64,000 nt of DNA. Source: Streptomyces sp. NBC_00271. Its GTDB lineage: Bacteria; Actinomycetota; Actinomycetes; Streptomycetales; Streptomycetaceae. The notes beneath the pieces are model-generated. The model was not told the DNA's origin. It saw only the letters and a list, made by a program, of their open reading frames with translations, and did not search any database. This document shows, in pieces, positions 44,922 through 53,832 of the stretch (within the stretch, counting starts at the first letter, position 1; the number at the start of each line of letters is the position of its first letter). The DNA lies in contig NZ_CP108070.1 in NCBI RefSeq assembly GCF_036178845.1, positions 7,068,001 to 7,132,000 on the forward strand, written 5' to 3'. The translations under genes were made by a program, and so were the position numbers.

Positions 44922-45815
44922 CTACGGGCGGGGCAGCCGCTTCTCGAACCAGTGGGCGGCGTAGACGTTGTCGTCGTAGCGCGGGATCTCGGTGTAACCG
45001 CACGCCCGGTACATCGCCCGCGCCTCGGTGAGCACCGCGTGGGTGTCGAGGCGTACGACGCCGTACCCGCGCGCGACCGCCGCCCGCTCCAGCCCGTCGA
45101 GGATCCGGCGGGCGAGGCCGAGCCGCCGGGCCTCGGGCCGCACCCACACATGCCGGATCTCGCCGGTGTCCGGTGTGAGCCGCCGCAGCGCCCCGCACCC
45201 CACGGGACGCCCTTCCTCGTACGCGACCAGAAAGGCACCCGAGTCCCCCGACACCTCGTCGGGCCGTACGAGGGCGGCGGGGTCGAAGCCCTCCGGGAAC
45301 CGTGCGTCGATGTCGGCGGCGTACCCGGCGAGGCAGTCGCGCGCGTCGCGCGCGGCACCGTCGACGGACTCGACGGTGATCGCGGCCAGCCGCAGCAGCC
45401 GCTCGGCGACGGCGATGGCGGCGGTGAGTTCGCCGCGCCGGCGCTCGTCGAGGGAGCTGAGCAGCCCCTCGGCCAGCGCGTCGGCCCGCCGGTTCTGCTC
45501 CTCGACCTCGACCCGCCCGGCCGGCGTGAGCTCCGCGACCCGCAGCCGGCTGTCCTCGGCCGGCACGCTCACCCGCACCAGCCCCTGCGCCTGCAGCGCC
45601 CGGACCATCCGGCTCAAGTACCCGGCGTCCAGGCCGAGCCGGCCGCGCAGCTCCCGCAGCGAGGCCCCGTCCCCGATCTCGAACAGCAGCCGGGCCTCGC
45701 CGAGCGGCCGGTCCTGTCCGAGGTAGTGGTCGTCGAGGGCTCCGATGCGCCGGGTGAAGTACCGGTTGAAGCGCCGCAGCGCCCGCACGTCCTGCGCTGA
45801 CACCGATCGAGTCAT
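44922..45815 (-). CDS. MarR regulator - GNAT acetyltransferase fusion
   Basis: A 297-residue two-domain protein. The N-terminal half (about 8-145) is a MarR winged helix (LRELRGRLGLDAGYLSRMVR, then the wing SRLRVAELT); the C-terminal half (about 150-297) is a GNAT N-acetyltransferase with the acetyl-CoA loop VRPEARRLGLARRIL and RLDTHAVLTEARAMYRACGY. Such fusions are widespread in actinomycetes; the substrate of the transferase half is unknown. A perfect palindrome covers its translation start, suggesting autorepression. It is divergent from the betaine operon and might regulate it too. Confidence 0.92.
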   Translation of the reverse strand: MTRSVSAQDVRALRRFNRYFTRRIGALDDHYLGQDRPLGEARLLFEIGDGASLRELRGRLGLDAGYLSRMVRALQAQGLVRVSVPAEDSRLRVAELTPAGRVEVEEQNRRADALAEGLLSSLDERRRGELTAAIAVAERLLRLAAITVESVDGAARDARDCLAGYAADIDARFPEGFDPAALVRPDEVSGDSGAFLVAYEEGRPVGCGALRRLTPDTGEIRHVWVRPEARRLGLARRILDGLERAAVARGYGVVRLDTHAVLTEARAMYRACGYTEIPRYDDNVYAAHWFEKRLPRP

Positions 45816-45836
45816 TCTTTGACTTTAGTCAAAGAA
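45815..45836. promoter_or_regulatory. Perfect MarR-type operator over the start of the MarR-GNAT gene
   Basis: TTCTTTGACT-TT-AGTCAAAGAA: ten-base arms, two-base centre. The left arm overlaps the ATG (45815). Its AT content stands out in this genome. A MarR dimer bound here would block transcription of its own gene. Confidence 0.85.
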
Positions 45837-46046
45837 AGCCACTTCCGGGGTGTCGATCACTCTCCCCGCGTTTTGCGGTTTCCAGTCGCATTTCTGTTCA
45901 TTTTTCAGTGACGCCGGGCACTTTTGGTCACTGGTTGTGCATGCATTCCGCCCCGAGGGGCAGGCGCTCCCGGTCCCCGAGAGTGACACGCCTGTGACAC
46001 ACGGGCACGCAGGGGCACGGAACAGGAACGGAAGGCAACACCGACC

Positions 46047-47585
46047 ATGGCCGGACACCAAGCGCACCAGGCTCAGCAGGCACAACAGACCCTTCACGTG
46101 GGGGGAGAGTGGCGGGAGGCCGTCTCCCGTGCCACCCGCGAGATCCTCGATCCCGCGGATGCCAAGCCGTTCGCCGTGGTCGCGGAGGGTGACGAGCGGG
46201 ACGCGGACGCGGCCGTCGCCGCCGCCCGCCACGCCTTCGACACGGGGGAGTGGCCCCGCACCCCGGTCGCCGAGCGCGCCGCGCTGCTGCGCCGCGTCGC
46301 CGACCTCCTCGTCCGCGACCGCGAGGAGCTGGGACTCCTGGAGAGCCGCGACGCCGGCAAGACCCTGGAGGAGGGGCGGGTCGACATCGACTGCGTCGCG
46401 GACGCCTTCCGTTACTTCGCCGACCTCGTCGTGGGGGAGGGCGGCGGGCGGGTCGTCGACGCCGGGTCCGCCGACGTCCACAGTGTCGTCGTGCACGAGC
46501 CCGTCGGTGTCTGCGCGCTGATCACCCCCTGGAACTATCCGCTCCTGCAGGCCAGTTGGAAGATCGCGCCCGCCCTCGCCGCAGGGAACACCTTCGTGGT
46601 CAAGCCGAGCGAGATCACCCCGCTGACGACGATCGCGCTGATACGGCTGCTCACCGAGGCCGGCCTGCCCGCCGGGGTCGCGGGCCTCGTGACCGGCCCG
46701 GGGCACACGGTGGGCGCCCGCCTCGCCGAGCACCCCGACGTCGACCTCGTCTCCTTCACCGGCGGCCTGGTCAGCGGTACGAAGGTGGCGCGGGCCGCCG
46801 CGGAGAGCGTCAAGAAGGTCGCACTGGAGCTCGGCGGCAAGAACCCCAACGTCGTCTTCGCCGACGCCTGCGCCACGGACGAGGACTTCGACACCGCCGT
46901 CGACCAGGCCCTCAACGCCGCCTTCATCCACAGCGGCCAGGTCTGCTCGGCCGGATCCCGGCTCATCGTCGAGGAGTCCGTGCGCGAGCGCTTCGTCGCC
47001 GAACTCGCCCGCAGGGCAAGCAGGATCAGGCTCGGCCGCGGCACCGAGGACGGCGTCGAGTGCGGCCCCCTCGTGTCGGAGGGACAGCGCGAGAAGACCG
47101 AGGCGTACGTCGCCTCCGCGCTCGCGGAGGGCGCGGTGCTGCGGGCGGGCGGCCGGCGCCCCGAGCCGTCCGCCGAACGGCCCGCCACCGGGTACTTCTA
47201 CGAGCCGACCGTCCTCGACCAGTGCCACCGAGAGATGAAGGTGGTCCGCGAGGAGGTCTTCGGGCCCGTCCTGACCGTGGAGACCTTCCGCACCGAGGAC
47301 GAGGCCGTCGTGCTCGCCAACGACACCGAGTACGGGCTCGCGGGCGCCGTCTGGACCACCGACGCGGGCCGCGCCCGCCGCGTCGCGGGACGACTGCGGC
47401 ACGGCACGGTCTGGATCAACGACTTCCACCCCTACCTCCCGCAGGCGGAGTGGGGCGGCTTCGGGAAGAGCGGCGTGGGGCGCGAACTGGGCCCGGCGGG
47501 CCTCGCCGAGTACCGCGAGACCAAGCACGTCTACCAGAACCTGGCGCCGAAGCCGGTCCGCTGGTTCGCGGGCCGACCCCAGTGA
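46047..47585 (+). CDS. betB: Betaine-aldehyde dehydrogenase
   Basis: NAD(P)-dependent aldehyde dehydrogenase (512 residues) oxidising betaine aldehyde to glycine betaine. The cofactor motif WNYPLLQASWK, catalytic Glu in LELGGKNPNVVF and catalytic Cys in SGQVCSAGSRL are intact, and the C-terminal KSGVGRELG and YRETKHVYQNL are typical. The specificity comes from context: the next gene is a GMC choline-dehydrogenase-like enzyme and three betaine-transport genes follow. ATG at 46047, preceded by GGAAGG. The 230 bases upstream are relatively AT-rich and shared with the divergent MarR-GNAT gene. Confidence 0.9.
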   Translation: MAGHQAHQAQQAQQTLHVGGEWREAVSRATREILDPADAKPFAVVAEGDERDADAAVAAARHAFDTGEWPRTPVAERAALLRRVADLLVRDREELGLLESRDAGKTLEEGRVDIDCVADAFRYFADLVVGEGGGRVVDAGSADVHSVVVHEPVGVCALITPWNYPLLQASWKIAPALAAGNTFVVKPSEITPLTTIALIRLLTEAGLPAGVAGLVTGPGHTVGARLAEHPDVDLVSFTGGLVSGTKVARAAAESVKKVALELGGKNPNVVFADACATDEDFDTAVDQALNAAFIHSGQVCSAGSRLIVEESVRERFVAELARRASRIRLGRGTEDGVECGPLVSEGQREKTEAYVASALAEGAVLRAGGRRPEPSAERPATGYFYEPTVLDQCHREMKVVREEVFGPVLTVETFRTEDEAVVLANDTEYGLAGAVWTTDAGRARRVAGRLRHGTVWINDFHPYLPQAEWGGFGKSGVGRELGPAGLAEYRETKHVYQNLAPKPVRWFAGRPQ

Positions 47586-47638
47586 CGTAACCCCACCCCC
47601 TCACAGCGCACTTGCCCCTTGCACCCTGGAGCACCCCC

Positions 47639-49186
47639 ATGCACGAAAGCACGCACGAGAACGCGTCCGAGAACACGTACGACTACGTCGTCATCGGCGG
47701 CGGCACGGCAGGCTCCGTCATCGCCTCCCGTCTCACCGAGAACGCCGACGTGACGGTCGCCGTCATCGAGGGCGGTCCCAGCGACGTCGGCCGTGAGGAC
47801 GTCCTCACCCTGCGTCGCTGGATGGGCCTGCTCGGCGGTGAACTGGACTACGACTACCCGACCACCGTGCAGCCGCGCGGCAACTCGTACATCCGGCACA
47901 GCCGGGCCCGCGTCCTCGGCGGCTGTTCGTCCCACAACACGCTGATCGCCTTCAAGCCGCTGCCGTCCGACTGGGACGAGTGGGAGGAGGCGGGCGCCAA
48001 GGGCTGGGGCGCGGTGCCCATGGAGGCGTACTTCGCGCGGCTCCTCAACAACATCGTCCCGGTCGACGAGAAGGACCGCAACGCCATCGCCCGCGACTTC
48101 GTCGACGCCGCCCAGGGCGCGCTGGGCGTGCCCCGCGTCGAGGGCTTCAACAAGAAGCCGTTCACCGAGGGCACCGGCTTCTTCGACCTCGCCTACCACC
48201 CCGAGAACAACAAGCGCTCCAGCGCGTCGGTCGCGTATCTCCACCCGGTGATGGACGAACGGCCCAACCTCACGCTGCTGCTGGAGACCTGGGCGTACCG
48301 GCTGGAGCTGGAGGGGACACGCGCCACGGGCGTGCACGTACGCGCCAAGGACGGCACGGAGACCCTCGTACGGGCCCGGCGCGAGGTCCTGCTGTGCGCG
48401 GGCGCGGTCGACTCGCCGCGGCTGCTGCTGCACTCCGGGATCGGGCCCGCCCACGACCTGGCGGAGCTCGGCATACCCGTCGCCCACGACCTGCCCGGCG
48501 TCGGCGAGAACCTGCTCGACCACCCCGAGTCGGTCATCGTCTGGGAGACCAACGGGCCGATCCCGGAGAACTCGGCGATGGACTCCGACGCGGGCCTCTT
48601 CGTGCGCCGCGACCCCGAACAGGCGGGCCCCGACCTGATGTTCCACTTCTACCAGATCCCCTTCACGGACAACCCGGAGCGGCTGGGCTACGAACGCCCG
48701 GCGCACGGCGTCTCCATGACCCCCAACATCCCCAAACCGCGCAGCCGCGGCCGCCTCTACCTGACCAGCGCCGATCCATCGGTCAAGCCCGCCCTCGACT
48801 TCCGCTACTTCACGGACGAGGACGACTACGACGGCCGCACCCTCGTCGACGGCATCCGCATCGCCCGCCGGATCGCGCGCACCGAGCCGCTCGCCGGCTG
48901 GCTCAAGCGCGAGGTGTGCCCCGGGCCCGAGGTCACCGACGACGAGGAGCTGAGCGCCTACGCCCGTCAGGTCGCGCACACCGTCTACCACCCGGCGGGC
49001 ACCTGCCGGATGGGCGCCACGGATGACCGACTCGCCGTGGTCGACCCCGAGTTGAGGGTGCGCGGCCTCGACGGTCTGCGGATCGCCGACGCGTCCGTCT
49101 TCCCGACGATGCCCGCAGTGAACCCGATGATCGGAGTGCTCATGGTCGGGGAGAAATGCGCCGAGCTGATCGGGGGCGGTGCGTGA
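47639..49186 (+). CDS. betA: GMC oxidoreductase (choline dehydrogenase-like)
   Basis: FAD-dependent alcohol oxidase/dehydrogenase (515 residues). The FAD site is [16 protein letters not shown] (about 18-33), the GMC signature block [20 protein letters not shown], then [17 protein letters not shown], and a C-terminal active-site His region [12 protein letters not shown] followed by [14 protein letters not shown]. Together with BetB it would convert choline to betaine; other alcohols are possible since GMC specificity is hard to read. The ATG at 47639 is preferred (GGAG nine bases upstream) over an in-frame TTG at 47612. Its stop overlaps the ATPase start by one base. Confidence 0.85.
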   Translation: MHESTHENASENTYDYVVIGGGTAGSVIASRLTENADVTVAVIEGGPSDVGREDVLTLRRWMGLLGGELDYDYPTTVQPRGNSYIRHSRARVLGGCSSHNTLIAFKPLPSDWDEWEEAGAKGWGAVPMEAYFARLLNNIVPVDEKDRNAIARDFVDAAQGALGVPRVEGFNKKPFTEGTGFFDLAYHPENNKRSSASVAYLHPVMDERPNLTLLLETWAYRLELEGTRATGVHVRAKDGTETLVRARREVLLCAGAVDSPRLLLHSGIGPAHDLAELGIPVAHDLPGVGENLLDHPESVIVWETNGPIPENSAMDSDAGLFVRRDPEQAGPDLMFHFYQIPFTDNPERLGYERPAHGVSMTPNIPKPRSRGRLYLTSADPSVKPALDFRYFTDEDDYDGRTLVDGIRIARRIARTEPLAGWLKREVCPGPEVTDDEELSAYARQVAHTVYHPAGTCRMGATDDRLAVVDPELRVRGLDGLRIADASVFPTMPAVNPMIGVLMVGEKCAELIGGGA

Positions 49187-50298
49187 TGAGTACGACCACC
49201 GGCACCCCCGCCAGTACGCCCGCCAGTTCCGACGACGCCGTCTTCTCCGTCGACGGCCTGTGGAAGGTGTTCGGGCCGAAGGCCGAGCGCGTCCCCGCCG
49301 ACCCCGGGCTCGCCGCCCTCGACCCCGCCGAACTCCGCTCCCGCACCGGCTGCACGGCCGCCGTCCGGGACGTCAGCTTCGACGTCCGCAAGGGCGAGGT
49401 CTTCGTCGTCATGGGGCTGTCCGGCTCCGGCAAGTCCACGCTGGTCCGCTGCCTCACGCGGCTGATCGAGCCGACCGCGGGCGCGATCGTCATCGACGGC
49501 GAGGACGTACGCGCCATGGACAAGAACCGGCTGCGGGAACTGCGCCGCCACCGCGCCGCGATGGTCTTCCAGCACTTCGGCCTGCTCCCGCACCGCTCGG
49601 TGCTCGACAACGTGGCGTACGGCCTGGAGATCCAGGGTGTCGGCAAGGCGGAGCGCCGCGAGAAGGCCGCCGAGGTCGTCGCCAAGGTCGGCCTGGAAGG
49701 CATGGAGCAGCGCAGGCCCGCTCAGCTCTCCGGCGGCCAGCAGCAGCGCGTCGGGCTCGCCCGCGCGCTCGCCGTCGACCCCGAGGTCCTCCTCTTCGAC
49801 GAGCCGTTCAGCGCGCTCGACCCGCTGATCCGGCGCGACATGCAGGAGGAGGTCGTCCGGCTGCACCACGACGAGGGCCGCACGATGGTCTTCATCACCC
49901 ACGACCTCAACGAGGCGCTGCGCCTCGGCGACCGCATCGCGCTCATGCGCGACGGCCGTGTCGTCCAGCTCGGCACCCCCGAGGAGATCGTCGGCTCGCC
50001 CGCCGACGACTACGTGCGCGAGTTCGTCCGGGACGTACCGCGCGAACAGGTCATGACCGTCCGCACGGCCATGCGGGCCGCGTCCGCCGCGGAGGCCGCC
50101 CGGGGCCCGGCGCTCAAACCCGACGCGACCGTCTCCGAGGCCATCGAGGCGGTGGCCCGCTCGGGCGACCCCGCCCGCGTGATGGACCAGGGACGCTGCG
50201 TCGGCGTCGTGGACTCGGCGGCGCTGCTCGGCGTGGTGGCCGGCGCGGACACGCCCGTCGCCGGGGCGCCGGACGGCCCCCGTAAGGAGGTCGCTTGA
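49186..50298 (+). CDS. Glycine betaine/proline ABC transporter ATPase
   Basis: OpuA/ProV-type ATPase, 370 residues. Walker [10 protein letters not shown] (77-85), Q-loop [14 protein letters not shown], signature [15 protein letters not shown], Walker [12 protein letters not shown], switch His in [11 protein letters not shown]-terminal region (about 310-360) is a reduced CBS-like domain ([29 protein letters not shown]); full OpuA proteins have two CBS domains that sense ionic strength, so osmotic gating may be partial here. Start and stop overlap neighbours (TGATG), so it is translationally coupled. Confidence 0.94.
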   Translation: MSTTTGTPASTPASSDDAVFSVDGLWKVFGPKAERVPADPGLAALDPAELRSRTGCTAAVRDVSFDVRKGEVFVVMGLSGSGKSTLVRCLTRLIEPTAGAIVIDGEDVRAMDKNRLRELRRHRAAMVFQHFGLLPHRSVLDNVAYGLEIQGVGKAERREKAAEVVAKVGLEGMEQRRPAQLSGGQQQRVGLARALAVDPEVLLFDEPFSALDPLIRRDMQEEVVRLHHDEGRTMVFITHDLNEALRLGDRIALMRDGRVVQLGTPEEIVGSPADDYVREFVRDVPREQVMTVRTAMRAASAAEAARGPALKPDATVSEAIEAVARSGDPARVMDQGRCVGVVDSAALLGVVAGADTPVAGAPDGPRKEVA

Positions 50299-52256
50299 TG
50301 GCCACCGTCACCGCGACCGTCGGTCACTCCGGCGTCTCCACGCTGCTCAAGAACCTCCGCAGACACCGGGCCTTCGGCAAGCTGCTGCTGCTCGCCGTCG
50401 CGGCGGCCGTGATCGTCCCGGTCCTCGACTCCCACTGGGCGAGCGGCACCTGGCCGGGCGCCCTCACCGTCGATCTCTCCGCGCCCCTCGGCCGAGCCAG
50501 CGAGTGGATCATCGACAACCGGGACAGCCACCCCCTGTTCCTGTACTTCTTCGGGTACGTCAGCAGCGCCGTCGTCCTCTCCGTGCGCGCCGTATACGTG
50601 GTGCTGCTCGCGGCGGGCTGGGCCGGTGTGACAGCCGTCGCGGCACTCGTCGCCTGGCGCACGGCGGGCGTACGGCTCGCGCTCGGCACGGCCGCCGCGT
50701 TCCTCGCCTGCGGACTGCTCGGCATGTGGGTGCCGACCATGCAGACCCTCGCGCTCATGGTGGTCGCGGTCCTCGCGTCCGTCCTGCTGGGCGCGCTGCT
50801 CGGCCTCGCCGCCGGGCTCTCCGACCGCACCCACCGCGCGCTGCGCCCCGTCCTCGACACCATGCAGGTGCTCCCGGCGTTCGCGTACCTCCTGCCCGTC
50901 GTCCTCGTCTTCGGCATCGGCGTCCCCGCCGCCGTCCTTGCCACCGTCGTGTACGCCGCCCCGCCCATGGCCCGCCTCACCGCGCTCGGCCTGCGTGACG
51001 CCGACGCCGGGGTGATGGAGGCCGTCACCTCGCTCGGTGCCACCGCCCGCCAGCGCCTGCTGACCGCCCGCCTCCCGCTGGCCCGCAAGGAACTCCTCCT
51101 CGGCCTCAACCAGACGATCATGATGGCCCTGTCCATGGCGGTCATCGCCTCCGTGATCGGCGCGGGCGGCCTCGGCGACCGCGTCTACCAGGCGCTGGCC
51201 TCCGTCGACGTGGGCGCCGCACTCGCCGCCGGCATCCCGATCGTGCTGCTCGCGGTCGTTCTGGACCGGGTGACGGGAGCGGCCGGGGAGCGGCTCGGCT
51301 CGGACTCCGGGGCGACGGCACTGCGCTGGGCGTACGCGGCCGGCGCGGCCCTCGTCGTGGCGCTCGCCGGACATCTCACCGGCCGTCTCGACTGGCCCGC
51401 CTCCTGGACCCTCTCCATCGCCGAGCCCGTGAACCGCGTCGTCGACTGGATGACCAACCACCTCTACTCCGGCGTCCCCTACATCGGCGGCACCGCCGAC
51501 TGGGCGGGCCACTTCACCACCTGGGTCCTGGACCCCGTCCGGGACGGCCTCCAGGGGCTGCCCTGGTGGTCGGTCCTGCTGATCGTCGCCGCCCTCGCCT
51601 GGCTGATCGGCACCTGGCGCACCGCCCTCACCGCGGTCCTCGCGATGGCCGCGATCGGGGTGCTCGGCGTGTGGAAGCCGTCCCTGGACACGCTGTCGCA
51701 GGTCCTCGCGGCGGTCGCCGTGACCCTCGTGCTCGGCTTCGCGACCGGTATCGCCGCGGCGCGCAGCGAGCGCGTCGAGCGGCTGCTGCGCCCGGTCCTT
51801 GACGTCTTCCAGACGATGCCGCAGTTCGTCTACCTGATCCCGGTGGTGGCGCTGTTCGGCGTGGGCCGCGCGCCCGCCGTGGCCGCCGCGGTCGTCTACG
51901 CGCTGCCCGCCGTCGTCCGCATCACCACCCAGGGCCTGCGCGCCGTCGACCCGGCCGCGCTGGAGGCGGCCCGCTCGCTCGGCGCGACCGGCGCCCAGCA
52001 GCTGCGCCAGGTCCAGCTGCCGCTGGCCCGCCAGTCGCTGCTGCTCGCCGTCAACCAGGGCGTCGTGCTCGTCCTGGCCGTCGTCATCATCGGCGGTCTG
52101 GTCGGCGGTGGCGCGCTCGGCTACGACGTCGTGTTCGGCCTCGCGCAGGGCGACCTGGCGACCGGTCTCGTCGCCGGCGCGGCGATCGTCTGCCTCGGCC
52201 TGATGCTCGACCGGGTGACCCAGCCGACCGCGCGGACCACGAAGAAGGGAGCGTGA
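50298..52256 (+). CDS. Double-domain betaine ABC permease
   Basis: A 652-residue permease that is a tandem duplication: two ProW-type transmembrane domains (about 95-320 and 425-640). Each carries its own EAA coupling loop: MEAVTSLGATARQRLLTARL in the first, LEAARSLGATGAQQLRQVQL in the second. Most homologues encode one domain and work as homodimers; here one chain supplies both halves. ATG at 50298, AAGGAGG seven bases upstream. It pairs with the ATPase and the lipoprotein on either side. Confidence 0.94.
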   Translation: MATVTATVGHSGVSTLLKNLRRHRAFGKLLLLAVAAAVIVPVLDSHWASGTWPGALTVDLSAPLGRASEWIIDNRDSHPLFLYFFGYVSSAVVLSVRAVYVVLLAAGWAGVTAVAALVAWRTAGVRLALGTAAAFLACGLLGMWVPTMQTLALMVVAVLASVLLGALLGLAAGLSDRTHRALRPVLDTMQVLPAFAYLLPVVLVFGIGVPAAVLATVVYAAPPMARLTALGLRDADAGVMEAVTSLGATARQRLLTARLPLARKELLLGLNQTIMMALSMAVIASVIGAGGLGDRVYQALASVDVGAALAAGIPIVLLAVVLDRVTGAAGERLGSDSGATALRWAYAAGAALVVALAGHLTGRLDWPASWTLSIAEPVNRVVDWMTNHLYSGVPYIGGTADWAGHFTTWVLDPVRDGLQGLPWWSVLLIVAALAWLIGTWRTALTAVLAMAAIGVLGVWKPSLDTLSQVLAAVAVTLVLGFATGIAAARSERVERLLRPVLDVFQTMPQFVYLIPVVALFGVGRAPAVAAAVVYALPAVVRITTQGLRAVDPAALEAARSLGATGAQQLRQVQLPLARQSLLLAVNQGVVLVLAVVIIGGLVGGGALGYDVVFGLAQGDLATGLVAGAAIVCLGLMLDRVTQPTARTTKKGA

Positions 52257-52257
52257 C

Positions 52258-53214
52258 ATGCGCCTACGTACGACTTCGGTGATGGCCGGTGCGGCCGCGC
52301 TGCTGACGCTGACCGGTTGCGGCGCCGTCGACATGACCAAGCAGGCCTCGCCCTTCGCGAACGCGCGGGGTGCGAAGAGCCTGACCCTCTCCGTCCAGTC
52401 CTGGGTGGGCGCGCAGGCCAACGTGGCCGTCGCGCAGTACCTGCTGGAACACGAGCTCGGCTACCGCGTCGACACCGTCCAGGTCGACGAGGTCCCCGCG
52501 TGGGACGCGCTCAGCCAGGGCCGGGTCGACGCCATCCTGGAGGACTGGGGCCACCCCGACCAGGAGAAGCGGTACGTCGAGGACAAGAAGACCATCGCCC
52601 CCGGCGGGGACCTGGGCGTCACCGGGCACATCGGCTGGTACGTCCCGACGTACTTCGCCAAGCAGCACCCCGACGTGACCGACTGGAAGAACCTCAACAA
52701 GTACGCCGACCAGCTGCGTACCGCGGAGAGCGGCGGCAAGGGCCAGCTCATGGACGGCTCGCCCTCCTACGTCACCAACGACAAGGCCCTGGTGGCCAAC
52801 CTGAAGCTGAACTACCAGGTGGTGTTCGCCGGTTCGGAGGCCGCGCAGATCACCCAGATGAAGCAGTTCGCCAAGGAGAAGAAGCCCTTCCTCACCTACT
52901 GGTACTCGCCCCAGTGGCTCTTCAAGAAGGTCCCGATGACGGAGGTGAAGCTGCCGCCGTACAAGGAGGGCTGCGACGCCGACGCGGCCAAGGTCGCCTG
53001 CGCCTACCCGCACACACCGCTCCAGAAGTACCTGAACGCCGACTTCGCGAAGAGCGGGGGCAAGGCGGCCGCCTTCCTGAAGAAGTTCAAATGGACCACC
53101 GAGGACCAGAACGAGGTCTCCCTGATGATCGCGAACGACAAGCTGTCGGCGCAGGACGCGGCGAAGAAGTGGGTCGACAGCCACGCGTCGACCTGGCGCG
53201 CGTGGCTGTCGTGA
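52258..53214 (+). CDS. Betaine-binding lipoprotein
   Basis: Substrate-binding protein of the betaine transporter, 318 residues. Lipobox LLTLTGCG (Cys about 21) anchors it. The OpuAC/ProX-type fold is recognisable from LTLSVQSWVGAQANVAVAQY, WDALSQGRVDAILEDWG and GWYVPTYFAKQHPD, with several Trp/Tyr residues able to build the aromatic cage for a quaternary ammonium. It starts two bases after the permease stop and ends the operon. Confidence 0.94.
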   Translation: MRLRTTSVMAGAAALLTLTGCGAVDMTKQASPFANARGAKSLTLSVQSWVGAQANVAVAQYLLEHELGYRVDTVQVDEVPAWDALSQGRVDAILEDWGHPDQEKRYVEDKKTIAPGGDLGVTGHIGWYVPTYFAKQHPDVTDWKNLNKYADQLRTAESGGKGQLMDGSPSYVTNDKALVANLKLNYQVVFAGSEAAQITQMKQFAKEKKPFLTYWYSPQWLFKKVPMTEVKLPPYKEGCDADAAKVACAYPHTPLQKYLNADFAKSGGKAAAFLKKFKWTTEDQNEVSLMIANDKLSAQDAAKKWVDSHASTWRAWLS

Positions 53215-53254
53215 CCCCGGCCTCAGCAGGCGTTCGTGGTTTCGGCGTACTCCG

Positions 53255-53785
53255 TCAGTGGGGCCGGCCCGCCTGGTAGTGGCCCGGGACCATACGGGTG
53301 CTCACGCCGAACCGGTTCCAGGCGTTGATCACCGTGATCGCGGCGATCAGCTGGGCCAGCTCGGCGTCCTCGAAGTGCTGCGCCGCCTTCGCGTACACCT
53401 CGTCCGGTACGAAACCGTCGGTGAGGACGGTGATGGCCTCGGTCAGCTCGATCGCCGCCAGCTCCTTGGCCGTGTAGAAGTGCTTCGACTCCTCCCACGC
53501 GCTGAGCTGGATGATCCGCTCCAGGCTCTCCCCGGCCGCCAGCGCGTCCTTGGTGTGCATGTCGAGGCAGAACGCGCAGTGGTTGAGCTGCGAGGCGCGG
53601 ATCTTCACCAGTTCGCGCAGCTTCGGCTCCAGCCCCTGCTGCGCGGCCGTCTCCAGCCGGAGCATGGCCTTGTAGACCTCGGGGGCGTGCTTGGCCCAGT
53701 GCAGGCGGGGGCTGTGTTCGGGTGCGTACTCGGCGGTGGTGTCGGTCGTGGCGGTCGTCTCGTTGGTGGCGTCGTTCGTCGTCAT
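53255..53785 (-). CDS. AhpD/carboxymuconolactone-decarboxylase family protein (copy 1)
   Basis: A 176-residue AhpD-fold protein. The redox-type CxxC with neighbouring His is in HCAFCLDMHTKDA (Cys at about 96 and 99); the family includes alkylhydroperoxidase partners and lactone decarboxylases. The N-terminal 25 residues are Thr/Asn/Glu-rich. It is divergent from the MocR gene with only 47 bases between, so MocR probably controls it. It shares CAFCLDMHTKDA, TVINAWNR and ATRMVPG-type blocks with the gene at 55349. Confidence 0.88.
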   Translation of the reverse strand: MTTNDATNETTATTDTTAEYAPEHSPRLHWAKHAPEVYKAMLRLETAAQQGLEPKLRELVKIRASQLNHCAFCLDMHTKDALAAGESLERIIQLSAWEESKHFYTAKELAAIELTEAITVLTDGFVPDEVYAKAAQHFEDAELAQLIAAITVINAWNRFGVSTRMVPGHYQAGRPH

Positions 53786-53832
53786 GTTCTCGACCCTACG
53801 AGCGAAGCAGCCCAGGAGTATGGTCCATTTAC
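53786..53832. promoter_or_regulatory. Shared divergent promoter of AhpD copy 1 and MocR gene
   Basis: Only 47 bases separate the two start codons. TATGGT (53819) can serve as a -10 for MocR, making it almost leaderless, and TAGGGT on the minus strand (53798-53793) as a -10 for the AhpD gene. ATGGTCCAT at 53820 is a small palindrome. Confidence 0.45.
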
